Positions 49,658-57,856 of a DNA stretch of 64,000 nt are shown piece after piece. The DNA comes from Candidatus Gastranaerophilales bacterium (GTDB taxonomy: Bacteria > Cyanobacteriota > Vampirovibrionia > Gastranaerophilales > Gastranaerophilaceae): NCBI GenBank assembly GCA_944326545.1, contig CALVEH010000002.1, positions 1 to 64,000 on the forward strand, written 5' to 3'. Positions within the stretch are counted from its first letter, which is position 1, and each line of letters starts with the position of its first letter. The translations under genes were made by a program, and so were the position numbers. The notes beneath the pieces are model-generated. The model did not search any database. It was not told where the DNA came from and saw only the letters and a list, made by a program, of their open reading frames with translations.

Positions 49658-50506
49658 TTAAATTGCAGGTTTTAATCGTTTTTCTATGTTTAGATTTTTT
49701 GCTTTACAGAAAGGAAGCTTATCATAATCTATATTTATTTCTGTATAGTAATAAGGTTCTTTTGACAAAGCTGGCACAGAAATATGAGTAACGCCATAGT
49801 CATCTTTTATTTCAAAATCTTTTCCATAATGACCGGAAACAATTAAAGCAACATTTTTATGTCTTCTCAATACAGCAGTATACTCAGCTTTTTCCAAAAT
49901 TTCATATTCAGGAATATCAACCGGCTCATAATAAGGAACATGTTGGAATATAATAACCTGTTTTCCTTTGTTTTCTGCAAGTTTTTTATCTAGCCATTGA
50001 AGCGTTTTCTTGCCAAAAACACCATGATTAGTTGGCATGCCTGTAGAAACTCCATCAAGAACAATAACCATAATGCCAGAAGAAGGATAAAAATAATATG
50101 AATTTGTTTCATTCTTTTGATTTTTGTTATATTTAGAGACAATTTTCAAATATTCTGGCTTAGAAATACCGGATATTTTATGAACATCGTTATTGCCCAT
50201 AACCAAATAATAAGGAGCATCAATAGATTTAACAGTATTCAAAAACCCAATCAAATGCTGAGGTTTAGATTTTTTTATATTGTCTCCGTTAAAAACGATA
50301 AAATCGTATTTTTTCTCATGAGTTCTAGCAACAAAACCGTTTAATACTTTTGCTCCGACAGAAGCCTCTTCATTTACATCACCTGCTAGATAATTAATGT
50401 CAGAAGTGACAGCAAAGTTTATACTTTGAGCCAGAGCAGGACTTGAAAAAGCTAAAAGTGTAGCCGCTAAAATAAAACTATTTTGTACAGATTTTAATAT
50501 ACTCAT
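49658..50506 (-). CDS. Exported calcineurin-like metallophosphoesterase with altered metal-site residues
   Basis: This 282-residue periplasmic or secreted protein has a signal peptide (to SSPALA, ~26). The calcineurin-like fold is traceable: SDINY (usual DxH is DxN, D36-N38), NGDN (74-76), MGNNDVH (GNHD is GNND, 104-107), FQHVPYYEP and SGHYGKDF (usual GHxH is GHYG). Several metal-binding His residues are therefore replaced. It may bind metal differently or be catalytically weak. The start is fixed by the signal peptide. It converges with the AsmA-like gene, 3 bp apart, without a terminator hairpin. Confidence 0.75.
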   Translation of the reverse strand: MSILKSVQNSFILAATLLAFSSPALAQSINFAVTSDINYLAGDVNEEASVGAKVLNGFVARTHEKKYDFIVFNGDNIKKSKPQHLIGFLNTVKSIDAPYYLVMGNNDVHKISGISKPEYLKIVSKYNKNQKNETNSYYFYPSSGIMVIVLDGVSTGMPTNHGVFGKKTLQWLDKKLAENKGKQVIIFQHVPYYEPVDIPEYEILEKAEYTAVLRRHKNVALIVSGHYGKDFEIKDDYGVTHISVPALSKEPYYYTEINIDYDKLPFCKAKNLNIEKRLKPAI

Positions 50507-50548
50507 AAGATAACTCCCCTTGTAGTCACCTTATTATAACAAAAACAT

Positions 50549-51304
50549 TTATTGTTGAGTTTTATTTTCAGGAGCTTTTTTAGTACCTGCTTCATATCCA
50601 CAAATCAAGAAAATAGCAGGAAGAGCTTTTGAAACAAAGCCTTTGACCTTCTCTCCAAGGTCAGTCATTGCCATAACAGTCAAAATATCGTCTATATGGA
50701 TACCAAAATCTTTAACTCCGACTTTTCTGTCGTCATTTTCTTTGTAAATGGCTTCATTCAATTTCGATGCTACATAATTTCCACCGGTAACACCTGCACC
50801 GACCCCAACTATTGCAGCTAGTCCACCATACAAACATTTTTTAACCATAGACAAATTATGCTTTTCTATTTGAGATGTTCCTATCCCAACAATAGTAATA
50901 GGTGTAACAATATTGCCTAAAAACTGGTGCAACCCCTCTTTTAATTTTGGTTTTCTGTTTTCTTTGGTATCAACAATTAAACCGCCAGTCAAACCACCTA
51001 CCAACGCAGAAGTAGCCAAACCTATTGACTTAATTACACTGTTAAAGTCTATATTAAACATATCTTTAACTTTAAAGTCACCTTTTTTAGCACCTTTTGC
51101 CAAAGCAAAAAGGTAAGCTAACGTCACGACTGCACTTCCAGCTAAAGAAGCCCTTTTTACACGTCCATCGTGATTATTTTTAAGCAAATCCTTGAGAGGA
51201 TTATCTTCAATTTCGATAGTACCTGCATTTTTCACACGATGAGACGGGTTATTATAATTTGTTGGTGTAGATGAAATTATTGTTAATGGTGGCATGATTA
51301 TCAA
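50549..51304 (-). CDS. Unknown polytopic membrane protein
   Basis: I cannot assign a family to this 251-residue protein. A polar N-terminus (1-45) is followed by four hydrophobic segments, at about 55-70, 90-110, 130-145 and 158-178. They are rich in small residues, as in GGLAAIVGVGAGVTGGNYVAS, and separated by charged turns such as DTKENRKPKLKEG. A final hydrophobic stretch, ALPAIFLICGYEAG, precedes a short polar tail. The start shown gives MIIMPPL; Met4 is equally possible. It resembles in style the unknown membrane proteins at 20425, 21132 and 57857, but lacks the SFG motif. It is a single gene, 44 bp upstream of the metallophosphoesterase on the same strand. Confidence 0.55.
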   Translation of the reverse strand: MIIMPPLTIISSTPTNYNNPSHRVKNAGTIEIEDNPLKDLLKNNHDGRVKRASLAGSAVVTLAYLFALAKGAKKGDFKVKDMFNIDFNSVIKSIGLATSALVGGLTGGLIVDTKENRKPKLKEGLHQFLGNIVTPITIVGIGTSQIEKHNLSMVKKCLYGGLAAIVGVGAGVTGGNYVASKLNEAIYKENDDRKVGVKDFGIHIDDILTVMAMTDLGEKVKGFVSKALPAIFLICGYEAGTKKAPENKTQQ

Positions 51305-51506
51305 CTCTTTTCAGTTAGATAAAAAACATAAATTTTAATTTTTGCTATAGTAACAATAAAAATTAAACTAACTTAACGCAAATTTATTATAGTACAAATA
51401 TAATACTTTAAATTAATATAACTTTTTGTTAATATTGTTCGAGAAAAATTTGCGATAAGGAACGTGAGCAATTTTTTTGAGTGACACATTGAAAAGGTGA
51501 GTCTTT

Positions 51507-51526
51507 GAGCTTCGAAAGCTCGAAGC
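51507..51526 (+). promoter_or_regulatory. Two mutually exclusive hairpins upstream of the rqcP-like gene
   Basis: GAGCTT-CGA-AAGCTC (51507-51521) and GCTTCGA-AAGC-TCGAAGC (51509-51526) are both perfect but share bases, so only one can form at a time. They lie 33-52 bp before the ATG of the S4-domain gene, in the 254-bp gap (51305-51558), which otherwise shows only A/T-rich sequence. Confidence 0.35.
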
Positions 51527-51558
51527 AAAAAAGACGACACTAGATTAGAAATGCAATT

Positions 51559-51807
51559 ATGCGATTAGATAAATTTTTAAAAGTATCAAGATTAATCAAA
51601 AGAAGAACTGTAGCCAATGACGTTTCTGACCAGGGCCGTGTCTTAGTCAACAATAACGCAGCAAAGCCATCAAAACAGCTCAAGGAAGGCGACATAATTA
51701 CAATAGAACACTTCAACAAAAAAGTTTCAGTAAAAGTTGTTAAAATTCCAACAGGTAATGTTTCTGTACAAGAATCATCTACTTTGTATGAAGAAATAAA
51801 ACAATAA
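51559..51807 (+). CDS. S4-domain RNA-binding protein, RqcP/YabO-like
   Basis: This 82-residue protein is essentially one S4 domain: MRLDKFLKVSRLIKRRTVAN, then GRVLVNNNAAKPSKQLKEGD and a short beta hairpin. Length and sequence match RqcP (YabO), which with RqcH stabilises tRNA on stalled 60S-equivalent (50S) subunits for ribosome-associated quality control. Hsp15 is a related alternative with a longer C-terminus. No strong Shine-Dalgarno precedes it. It leads a forward run of genes (51559 to about 55986) with short gaps. Confidence 0.85.
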   Translation: MRLDKFLKVSRLIKRRTVANDVSDQGRVLVNNNAAKPSKQLKEGDIITIEHFNKKVSVKVVKIPTGNVSVQESSTLYEEIKQ

Positions 51808-51867
51808 TTGCATTTTATATGGTGAATAATTAAAATAAAATCTATAGATAATGAGGAGAGGTTTACA

Positions 51868-52560
51868 ATGAAAAAATACATTGCATATGGTTTGTTTATT
51901 GCAGGGTTATTTACATGTTTTAGCTTATCTGCTAATGCTGCAATATTTGATAAAGCAATGAAAGGTAATGTACAAGCAATCAGAATACCTGCAGGAACAA
52001 CAATGAAACTTGAGTTGTTAGATAACGTATCATCACGTACTTGTGATATGGGTGACGAGTTTTCTGCAATGTTAAGGGAAGATAAAATCGTTGACGGTCA
52101 AATTGCATTACCTGCAGGCTCAGTACTTAGAGGTACAATAAACAAAATTGTGCCATCTAAAAGATTATCAAGAAGTGCTATTGTTTACTTTAACTTTGAA
52201 CACGTTGTAACCCCAACAGGAAAACAAATTCCGCTAACAGCTGGCTTGTATGAATATGGAGAACTTACTCTTGATGGCGGTGTATATTCTGGTGGCAACT
52301 ATGGATATGCAATACAACAGAACTGGCAACAAACTAAAAATCTTGTTGGAAAAACTATCGATTGGGGTAAAGGAACAGGCGAAAACATGCAATATGTTTG
52401 TGTTCCAATAGGAGCTATCGGTGGAACTATCGGAGGAGCATTCTATTATGTAGGCTCTGATATCGTAGATTTATTTAAAAAAGGAAACGAAGTTAACCTT
52501 CCGCAAGGAAAAAATATACAAATTTTATTAACACAACCGCTTGATATTCCACTACACTAA
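51868..52560 (+). CDS. Unknown exported protein with IPAG/PAGS beta domain
   Basis: This 230-residue protein has a signal peptide ending near residue 25 (SANA). The mature part begins with IPAGTTMKLELLDNVSSRTC, then GDEFSAMLREDKIVDG and LPAGSVLRGTINKI. That pattern (IPAGT...SS...GD.F.A.L...G....P.GS...G.V) recurs in exported beta-rich proteins and in the TrbI/VirB10 periplasmic domain. A Gly/Tyr-rich middle (YSGGNYGYAIQQNWQQ) and a hydrophobic GAIGGTIGGAFYYVG stretch follow. Function is unknown; it is probably envelope-associated. A GAGGAGAGG ribosome-binding site supports the ATG. The stop is 1 base before the next gene. Confidence 0.65.
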   Translation: MKKYIAYGLFIAGLFTCFSLSANAAIFDKAMKGNVQAIRIPAGTTMKLELLDNVSSRTCDMGDEFSAMLREDKIVDGQIALPAGSVLRGTINKIVPSKRLSRSAIVYFNFEHVVTPTGKQIPLTAGLYEYGELTLDGGVYSGGNYGYAIQQNWQQTKNLVGKTIDWGKGTGENMQYVCVPIGAIGGTIGGAFYYVGSDIVDLFKKGNEVNLPQGKNIQILLTQPLDIPLH

Positions 52561-52561
52561 T

Positions 52562-53092
52562 ATGAACTGTCTTGAATACTTAAATCTTTTTAATATCATA
52601 ACAAATACCCGCGAACACTTTCTCGCGGGTAAGATTCTGGCAGAAAGAAACAAAACAATTTCTGTAGCAGAGTCTTGTACAGGAGGGCTACTAAGCTCCT
52701 TGCTCACAGATGTTTCGGGGAGTTCTTCTTACATAAAAGCTAATTTTGTAACATACGCAAACGAAGCTAAATCAAAATATCTTGGTGTAAGTGAAGAAAC
52801 CCTTGAAAAATATGGAGCAGTTAGCGTACAAACAGCCGGAGAAATGGTTAAAGGTCTTTTACAGAGCACGGGCACAGACTATGCCATTGCAACAACAGGT
52901 ATAGCAGGCCCTACCGGAGGTACTGACGAAAAACCTGTCGGGCTTGTTTATATTGGCGTTGGTACTAAAGAAGAAATGCATGTACATAAATACAATGTAG
53001 ACCCAAAACTGCCAAGAATAATAATAAAATACTTATTTGCAAAACAAGCGTTAAAGCTGTTAATTGATGTATTAAAAGAAAAGGAACAATAA
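52562..53092 (+). CDS. CinA C-terminal domain protein (nicotinamide-nucleotide amidase, PncC)
   Basis: This 176-residue stand-alone amidase deamidates NMN to NaMN in NAD salvage. VAESCTGGLLSSLLTDVSGSS carries the catalytic Ser/Thr region, with NFVTYANEAK, TGIAGPTGG and KPVGLVYIG following, all family hallmarks. I place the start at the ATG at 52562, one base past the preceding stop; an upstream in-frame TTG at 52541 would add seven codons. A GC-rich perfect hairpin (52607-52614 / 52623-52630) falls inside codons 16-23. The C-terminal stop overlaps the next ATG (TAATG), so it is coupled to the isocitrate dehydrogenase gene. Confidence 0.88.
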   Translation: MNCLEYLNLFNIITNTREHFLAGKILAERNKTISVAESCTGGLLSSLLTDVSGSSSYIKANFVTYANEAKSKYLGVSEETLEKYGAVSVQTAGEMVKGLLQSTGTDYAIATTGIAGPTGGTDEKPVGLVYIGVGTKEEMHVHKYNVDPKLPRIIIKYLFAKQALKLLIDVLKEKEQ

Positions 53093-54090
53093 TGACAAAA
53101 GTAACTTTAATACCTGGTGACGGAATAGGCCCTGAAATATCTGATGCAGTTGTTGAAATCATTGACAAAGCAGGTGTAAAAATAGACTGGGAAATACAAA
53201 CTGCAGGCGCAGATGTTGCAGAAGCAGAAGGTTCACCATTACCAAATAGAGTAATAGAATCTATCAAAAAGAATAAAGTTGCTTTAAAAGCACCGGTAAC
53301 TACGCCTATAGGAAAAGGATTCAGAAGTGTTAACGTTGCATTAAGAAAAGAATTAGACTTATACGCAAACATCAGACCTTGCAAAAACATTGCAGGCATA
53401 AAAACACCTTTTGATGGTGTTGATTTGGTTGTTGTCAGAGAAAATACAGAAGATTTGTACGCAGGTATTGAAAGACAAATTGATAAAGACAGTGCAGAAT
53501 CCATAAAAATAATCACAAGAAAAGCATCAACAAGAATAGTAAAATACGCTTTTGAATATGCACTAAAATACGGAAGAAAAACCGTTCACGCAGTTACAAA
53601 AGCAAATATATGCAAACTTTCTGACGGATTATTTCTTGAATGTGCAAGAGAAATTGCCAAGGATTATCCACAAATAGAATACAAAGAAATCCTTGTTGAC
53701 AACTTATGTATGCAACTTGTACAAAAACCGCAACAATTTGATGTTTTAGTATTACCAAACTTATACGGTGATATTGTCTCTGACCTGACAGCTGGTCTTA
53801 TAGGCGGGCTAGGCGTTGCACAAGGTGCCAATATTGGCGAAGATTGTGCAGTATTTGAGCCTGTACATGGCTCAGCACCTGATATAAAAGGTCAAAACAA
53901 AGCAAACCCAACAGCACTGTTAATATGTGCAATTAATATGCTAAAACACATTGGAGAAAAAGAAAAAGCAGCCAAAATAGAAGCAGCATTATATAAAGTT
54001 ATTAAAGAAGGAAAAGTTTTAACTTGTGACCTTGGAGGAAACGCCACTACAAGTGAATTCACTCAAGAAATAATAAAACATCTTAATTAA
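53092..54090 (+). CDS. NAD-type isocitrate/isopropylmalate dehydrogenase family protein (isocitrate dehydrogenase likely)
   Basis: This 332-residue cytosolic enzyme decarboxylates a beta-hydroxy acid. Family motifs run from [10 protein letters not shown] at the N-terminus to [13 protein letters not shown] (Arg-Glu-Asn-Thr loop), [19 protein letters not shown] (metal-binding Asp residues) and [12 protein letters not shown]. The [20 protein letters not shown] stretch, with Ser in the substrate loop, favours isocitrate over 3-isopropylmalate. No citrate synthase, aconitase or leu genes are adjacent, so homoisocitrate or isopropylmalate remain possible. It is translationally coupled to the upstream cinA-type gene. 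Confidence 0.85.
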   Translation: MTKVTLIPGDGIGPEISDAVVEIIDKAGVKIDWEIQTAGADVAEAEGSPLPNRVIESIKKNKVALKAPVTTPIGKGFRSVNVALRKELDLYANIRPCKNIAGIKTPFDGVDLVVVRENTEDLYAGIERQIDKDSAESIKIITRKASTRIVKYAFEYALKYGRKTVHAVTKANICKLSDGLFLECAREIAKDYPQIEYKEILVDNLCMQLVQKPQQFDVLVLPNLYGDIVSDLTAGLIGGLGVAQGANIGEDCAVFEPVHGSAPDIKGQNKANPTALLICAINMLKHIGEKEKAAKIEAALYKVIKEGKVLTCDLGGNATTSEFTQEIIKHLN

Positions 54091-54141
54091 TAACCCTGTC
54101 GGATATGTGGCTATAATAAAAAAATGTGCTAAATTGTTCTT

Positions 54142-55986
54142 ATGAAGAAGAAAATTGTCTATTTAATATCATTATTGCTATTTGTTTGCCTTGTTTTGGC
54201 AAGCTGTATAAGAGCTGATAAACCTGAAAAAGAATCTACAATTCAAGAAGAACAATCATTAGAACAATTACAAAATTATGAGCCTTATCCTATTGGAACT
54301 AAAAAAATAAACGGGGTTGACTATCTGTTATCAAGAAGCCCAGCAGGAAAATACGGGGGAACACTTGTAACAAGTACCATAGGAGAAGGTCCAAAGACAT
54401 TCAATTCTTGGAATTCAATGGACAACACATCTTCTCAAGCAGCAGACATTATGTTTGATGCACTTGTTACAACAGATCCTTACACTGGTGAAGTTATCCC
54501 CAAAATGGCAAAAAGCATTAAAATATTGCCTGACAAAAAGACATATATTATAGAACTAAGACACGGACTAAAATGGTCTGACGGCAAAGAAATAACATCT
54601 GATGATGTATTTTTCACTTGGAATACAATCATATTTGGGGGATTTGGAAATACAAGCACACGTGACGCAATGTATATTGGAACAGAGCTTCCTAAAATAG
54701 AAAAAATTGACAAATATACTGTCAAATTCACTACCCCAAAACCATTTTCACCATTTTTAAGACAACTTAGTGTACCAATAGCGCCAAAACATATTCTTGA
54801 ACCAATAACAAAACAAGGAAAAAAAGCCTTTGCTTCATTTTGGAGTTCTAACACAAAACCATCAGAATTTGTTACAAGCGGAGCTTTCAAACTTAAAGAA
54901 TACGTTCCTGCCCAAAGACTTGTATACGAAAAAAATCCAAATTACTACATGATTGATGAAAAAGGCAATAAACTCCCATACTTAGACAAATACATAATTT
55001 TGATAGTAGGTGACCTGAATAACGAACTATTAAAGTTTAAAGCAGGAGAACTCGATACAGTTGGATTAAGAGGAACAAATGTAGCACTTTTTAAAGAACA
55101 AGAAAAATTTTCTGATTACAAAATATACAACTTAGGACCAAATACAGGAACGATGTACTTTTCTTTTAATCTAAACACAAGAAAAAATGAAAAAGGGAAG
55201 TATTACGTAAACCCAATAAAACAAAAGTGGTTTAATGATGTAAACTTTAGAACCGCTGTTGATTACGCACTTGATAGAGAAAATATGGTATTCAATATTG
55301 CTAGCGGGGTAGCAGCACCGTTATTTACACCAGAACCTTTATCTTCAATTTATTTGAATGAAGAAATAGCGAAAGGACACCCTCAAGATTTAGAAAAAGC
55401 AAAGGAATACCTTAAAAAATCAGGATTTTACTGGAAAAAAGGCAAACTATACGATAAACAAGGAAATAAAGTTGAATTTGATTTATACACAAACGCCGGT
55501 AACACAGAACGCGAATCGATAGGTGTTATGGTAAAACAAGACCTTGAAGAACTTGGTATGACAGTTAACTTCAAGCCTATTGAATTCAATACATTAGTAA
55601 GCAAACTAGTTAATACAAACGACTTCGATTCAGTGATTATGGGCTTTACAGGCAGCCCTCTAGAACCATACGGCGGCAAAAATGTATGGTATTCAAACGG
55701 AACACTGCACGTATTTAATATGAGAAAAACTCCACAAGAGAATAAAAATATTTATCCTTGGGAAAAACAAATAAACGAACTCTTTGACAGAGCTTCGCTA
55801 GAACTTGATTTTAACAAACGCAAACAAATTTATGAAGAATACCAAAAAATAGTATATGACCAAAAACCATTGATATACTTATATTCCCCAATTATCATAA
55901 CAGCTATCAGAAATAAATTTGGTAACGTTAACCCAACACCATTAGGCGGGGTTACTCATAATCTTGAAGAAATATACGTAAAATAA
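54142..55986 (+). CDS. Peptide/solute-binding lipoprotein (SBP_bac_5 / DppA-OppA-like)
   Basis: This 614-residue lipoprotein has a lipobox LASC with the lipidated Cys at residue 22. The solute-binding domain shows YIIELRHGLKWSDGKEITSDDVFFTW, PLSSIYL and a C-terminal LFDRASLELDFNKRKQIYEEY, all characteristic of family 5 substrate-binding proteins for oligopeptides and related ligands. It is a little longer than typical DppA/OppA. No dpp/opp permease or ATPase genes lie next to it. It could be an orphan receptor of a transporter elsewhere. A TATAAT (54112-54117) just upstream suggests its own promoter. Confidence 0.85.
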   Translation: MKKKIVYLISLLLFVCLVLASCIRADKPEKESTIQEEQSLEQLQNYEPYPIGTKKINGVDYLLSRSPAGKYGGTLVTSTIGEGPKTFNSWNSMDNTSSQAADIMFDALVTTDPYTGEVIPKMAKSIKILPDKKTYIIELRHGLKWSDGKEITSDDVFFTWNTIIFGGFGNTSTRDAMYIGTELPKIEKIDKYTVKFTTPKPFSPFLRQLSVPIAPKHILEPITKQGKKAFASFWSSNTKPSEFVTSGAFKLKEYVPAQRLVYEKNPNYYMIDEKGNKLPYLDKYIILIVGDLNNELLKFKAGELDTVGLRGTNVALFKEQEKFSDYKIYNLGPNTGTMYFSFNLNTRKNEKGKYYVNPIKQKWFNDVNFRTAVDYALDRENMVFNIASGVAAPLFTPEPLSSIYLNEEIAKGHPQDLEKAKEYLKKSGFYWKKGKLYDKQGNKVEFDLYTNAGNTERESIGVMVKQDLEELGMTVNFKPIEFNTLVSKLVNTNDFDSVIMGFTGSPLEPYGGKNVWYSNGTLHVFNMRKTPQENKNIYPWEKQINELFDRASLELDFNKRKQIYEEYQKIVYDQKPLIYLYSPIIITAIRNKFGNVNPTPLGGVTHNLEEIYVK

Positions 55987-55997
55987 AATATTAAAGC

Positions 55998-56026
55998 TGT
56001 TAAAACGCAAAAAAATATTGTATAAT
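55998..56026 (+). promoter_or_regulatory. Promoter of serA
   Basis: TGTTAA (-35, 55998-56003) and TATAAT (-10, 56021-56026) are separated by 17 bp. The -10 is preceded directly by TG. The predicted start would give a ~40-nt leader before the ATG at 56077. Confidence 0.5.
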
Positions 56027-56076
56027 TCTGTACGTTGGCTAATTTAAGAGAGCCGTATACAAAAAGGGGAGTTTTT

Positions 56077-57669
56077 ATGAAAGTATTAATCACAGACAAA
56101 ATCAACGAAACAGCGAAAAAAATCGTAGACGAAGCTGCAGAAGGCGTAATTTTACCAACAATGAGCGAAGATGAGCTTTGCCAAGTTATTGGTGAATACG
56201 ACGCATTGATGGTAAGAAGCCAAACAAAAGTAACTGCTAAAGTTATCGAAGCAGGTAAAAATTTAAAAATCATTGGTAGAGCAGGCGTTGGTGTTGATAA
56301 CATTGATTTAAATGCAGCTACTGCAAACGGTATTATTGTCGTAAACTCCCCTGACGGAAATACCAATGCAGCAGCAGAACACACTGTTGCTTTAATGCTT
56401 GCTATGTCCAGAAATATATCCAAAGCTGCATCGTCGACAAAACAAGGTCTGTGGGAACGATCCAAATTTACGGGACACGAAGTATTTGGCAAAACACTCG
56501 GTATAATCGGTTTTGGTAAAATCGGCCACCACGTAGCAGAAACAGCAAAAGCACTTGGAATGAAAATTATTGTTTCTGACCCATACACAACTAAAGAGGT
56601 AGTAGAGAAATTTGGCGCAAAATATGTCGAATCTCTTGACGAGTTATGGGGCAAATGCGATTACATAACAGTGCATGTTCCAAAAACAAAAGAAACAATG
56701 CACATGATTAATAAAGAAACAATTGCTAAGATGAAAAAAGGTGTTCGTCTTATCAATTGTGCAAGAGGCGGCATTATTGATGAAGCGGCACTTGCAGAAG
56801 CACTTGAATCAGGTCAAGTTGCACAAGCTGCAGTAGACGTCTTTGAAACAGAACCAAACATTGCTGATTCACCACTTGTAAAAACAACAGGTGATATTTT
56901 GCTTACACCACACCTTGGAGCAAGTACAGAAGAAGCACAATTAAAAGTTGCGGAAGATGTTGCAGAACAAATTAGGGACGTATTAGCAGGAGGTTCCGCT
57001 CGTTCTGCTGTTAATATCCCATCATTGAAGCCGGACAAACTAGAACCTGTTAAAGACTACATGCAATTAGCAGAAAACATTGGCGAACTTGCAATGCAAA
57101 TGTCACAAGGCAGTCTCAAAGGTGTTTATGTAACAGTAAAGGGTAACCTGGCTGATTTGGATGTATCTCCTTTAGAAACGGCTGTTGTAAAAGGGGTATT
57201 TGCATCATTTATGAATTCTGTGAACTACGTTAATGCACCAATTATTGCAAAAGCTAAAGGCATAGATGTATCAACAACAAAATCAAATACATCTACAGAC
57301 TATATTGGATCAATTACGCTTAAACTTGTTACTGACAAAGAAACAAATACAGTATCAGGCGCACTAATTGCACAAGACATGCCAAGAATTGTTAAGATAA
57401 ACGGATATAACACAAGTATCGAGCCTGAAAAACACATGATTTTAGTGCCACACGAAAATAAACCGGCAATGGTTGCTAAAGTAGCAACAGTTCTTGGTAA
57501 TAAAAATATAAACATTACAAGAATGAACGTTGCACAAAACCGTTCACAAGCAGACAACATATCAATGATGATTATAAACACAGGAAGCGATGTTGATGAA
57601 AAAACACTTTCTGAAATTTCAGCAATTGACGGTATAGGTTGTTCAAAATACATCAAGCTAAATGCATAG
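56077..57669 (+). CDS. serA: D-3-phosphoglycerate dehydrogenase SerA
   Basis: This 530-residue enzyme commits 3-phosphoglycerate to serine synthesis. The long SerA form is present: the D-isomer-specific dehydrogenase domain with GRAGVGVDNIDL, a Rossmann GIIGFGKIGHHVAE segment, the catalytic INCARGGIIDEAAL and LTPHLGAST. An allosteric substrate-binding region (about 320-450) and a C-terminal ACT domain with KPAMVAKVATVLG follow. I start at the ATG at 56077, preceded by AAGGGGAG; an in-frame upstream TTG at 56035 would add 14 unlikely residues. It has its own promoter and terminator. Confidence 0.95.
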   Translation: MKVLITDKINETAKKIVDEAAEGVILPTMSEDELCQVIGEYDALMVRSQTKVTAKVIEAGKNLKIIGRAGVGVDNIDLNAATANGIIVVNSPDGNTNAAAEHTVALMLAMSRNISKAASSTKQGLWERSKFTGHEVFGKTLGIIGFGKIGHHVAETAKALGMKIIVSDPYTTKEVVEKFGAKYVESLDELWGKCDYITVHVPKTKETMHMINKETIAKMKKGVRLINCARGGIIDEAALAEALESGQVAQAAVDVFETEPNIADSPLVKTTGDILLTPHLGASTEEAQLKVAEDVAEQIRDVLAGGSARSAVNIPSLKPDKLEPVKDYMQLAENIGELAMQMSQGSLKGVYVTVKGNLADLDVSPLETAVVKGVFASFMNSVNYVNAPIIAKAKGIDVSTTKSNTSTDYIGSITLKLVTDKETNTVSGALIAQDMPRIVKINGYNTSIEPEKHMILVPHENKPAMVAKVATVLGNKNINITRMNVAQNRSQADNISMMIINTGSDVDEKTLSEISAIDGIGCSKYIKLNA

Positions 57670-57672
57670 TAT

Positions 57673-57709
57673 AAAAAGCGGCTCTTTTCTAACAGGGGAG
57701 CCGTTTTTT
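57673..57709 (+). terminator. Terminator of serA
   Basis: CGGCTC (57679-57684) pairs with GAGCCG (57698-57703), extended by the A-run 57673-57677 and T-run 57704-57709. The last T's act as the tail. Confidence 0.82.
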
Positions 57710-57856
57710 ATTTATTGTCAAAAATACACCCATTAAGAATTGTAAAAAAACTTTACTTTTTTAGTGATTTTTGATTATAATTAGCAAATAATAAAATTCA
57801 CAAACTTAATACATTTGCCGATATAGTAAAATTAAAAAAAATAGATTGGAAAACCA

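Noticed and set aside
56035-56076. Upstream TTG start adding 14 residues to SerA
   Set aside because: The ATG at 56077 has an AAGGGGAG ribosome-binding site and matches the family N-terminus; the extension overlaps the likely promoter leader.
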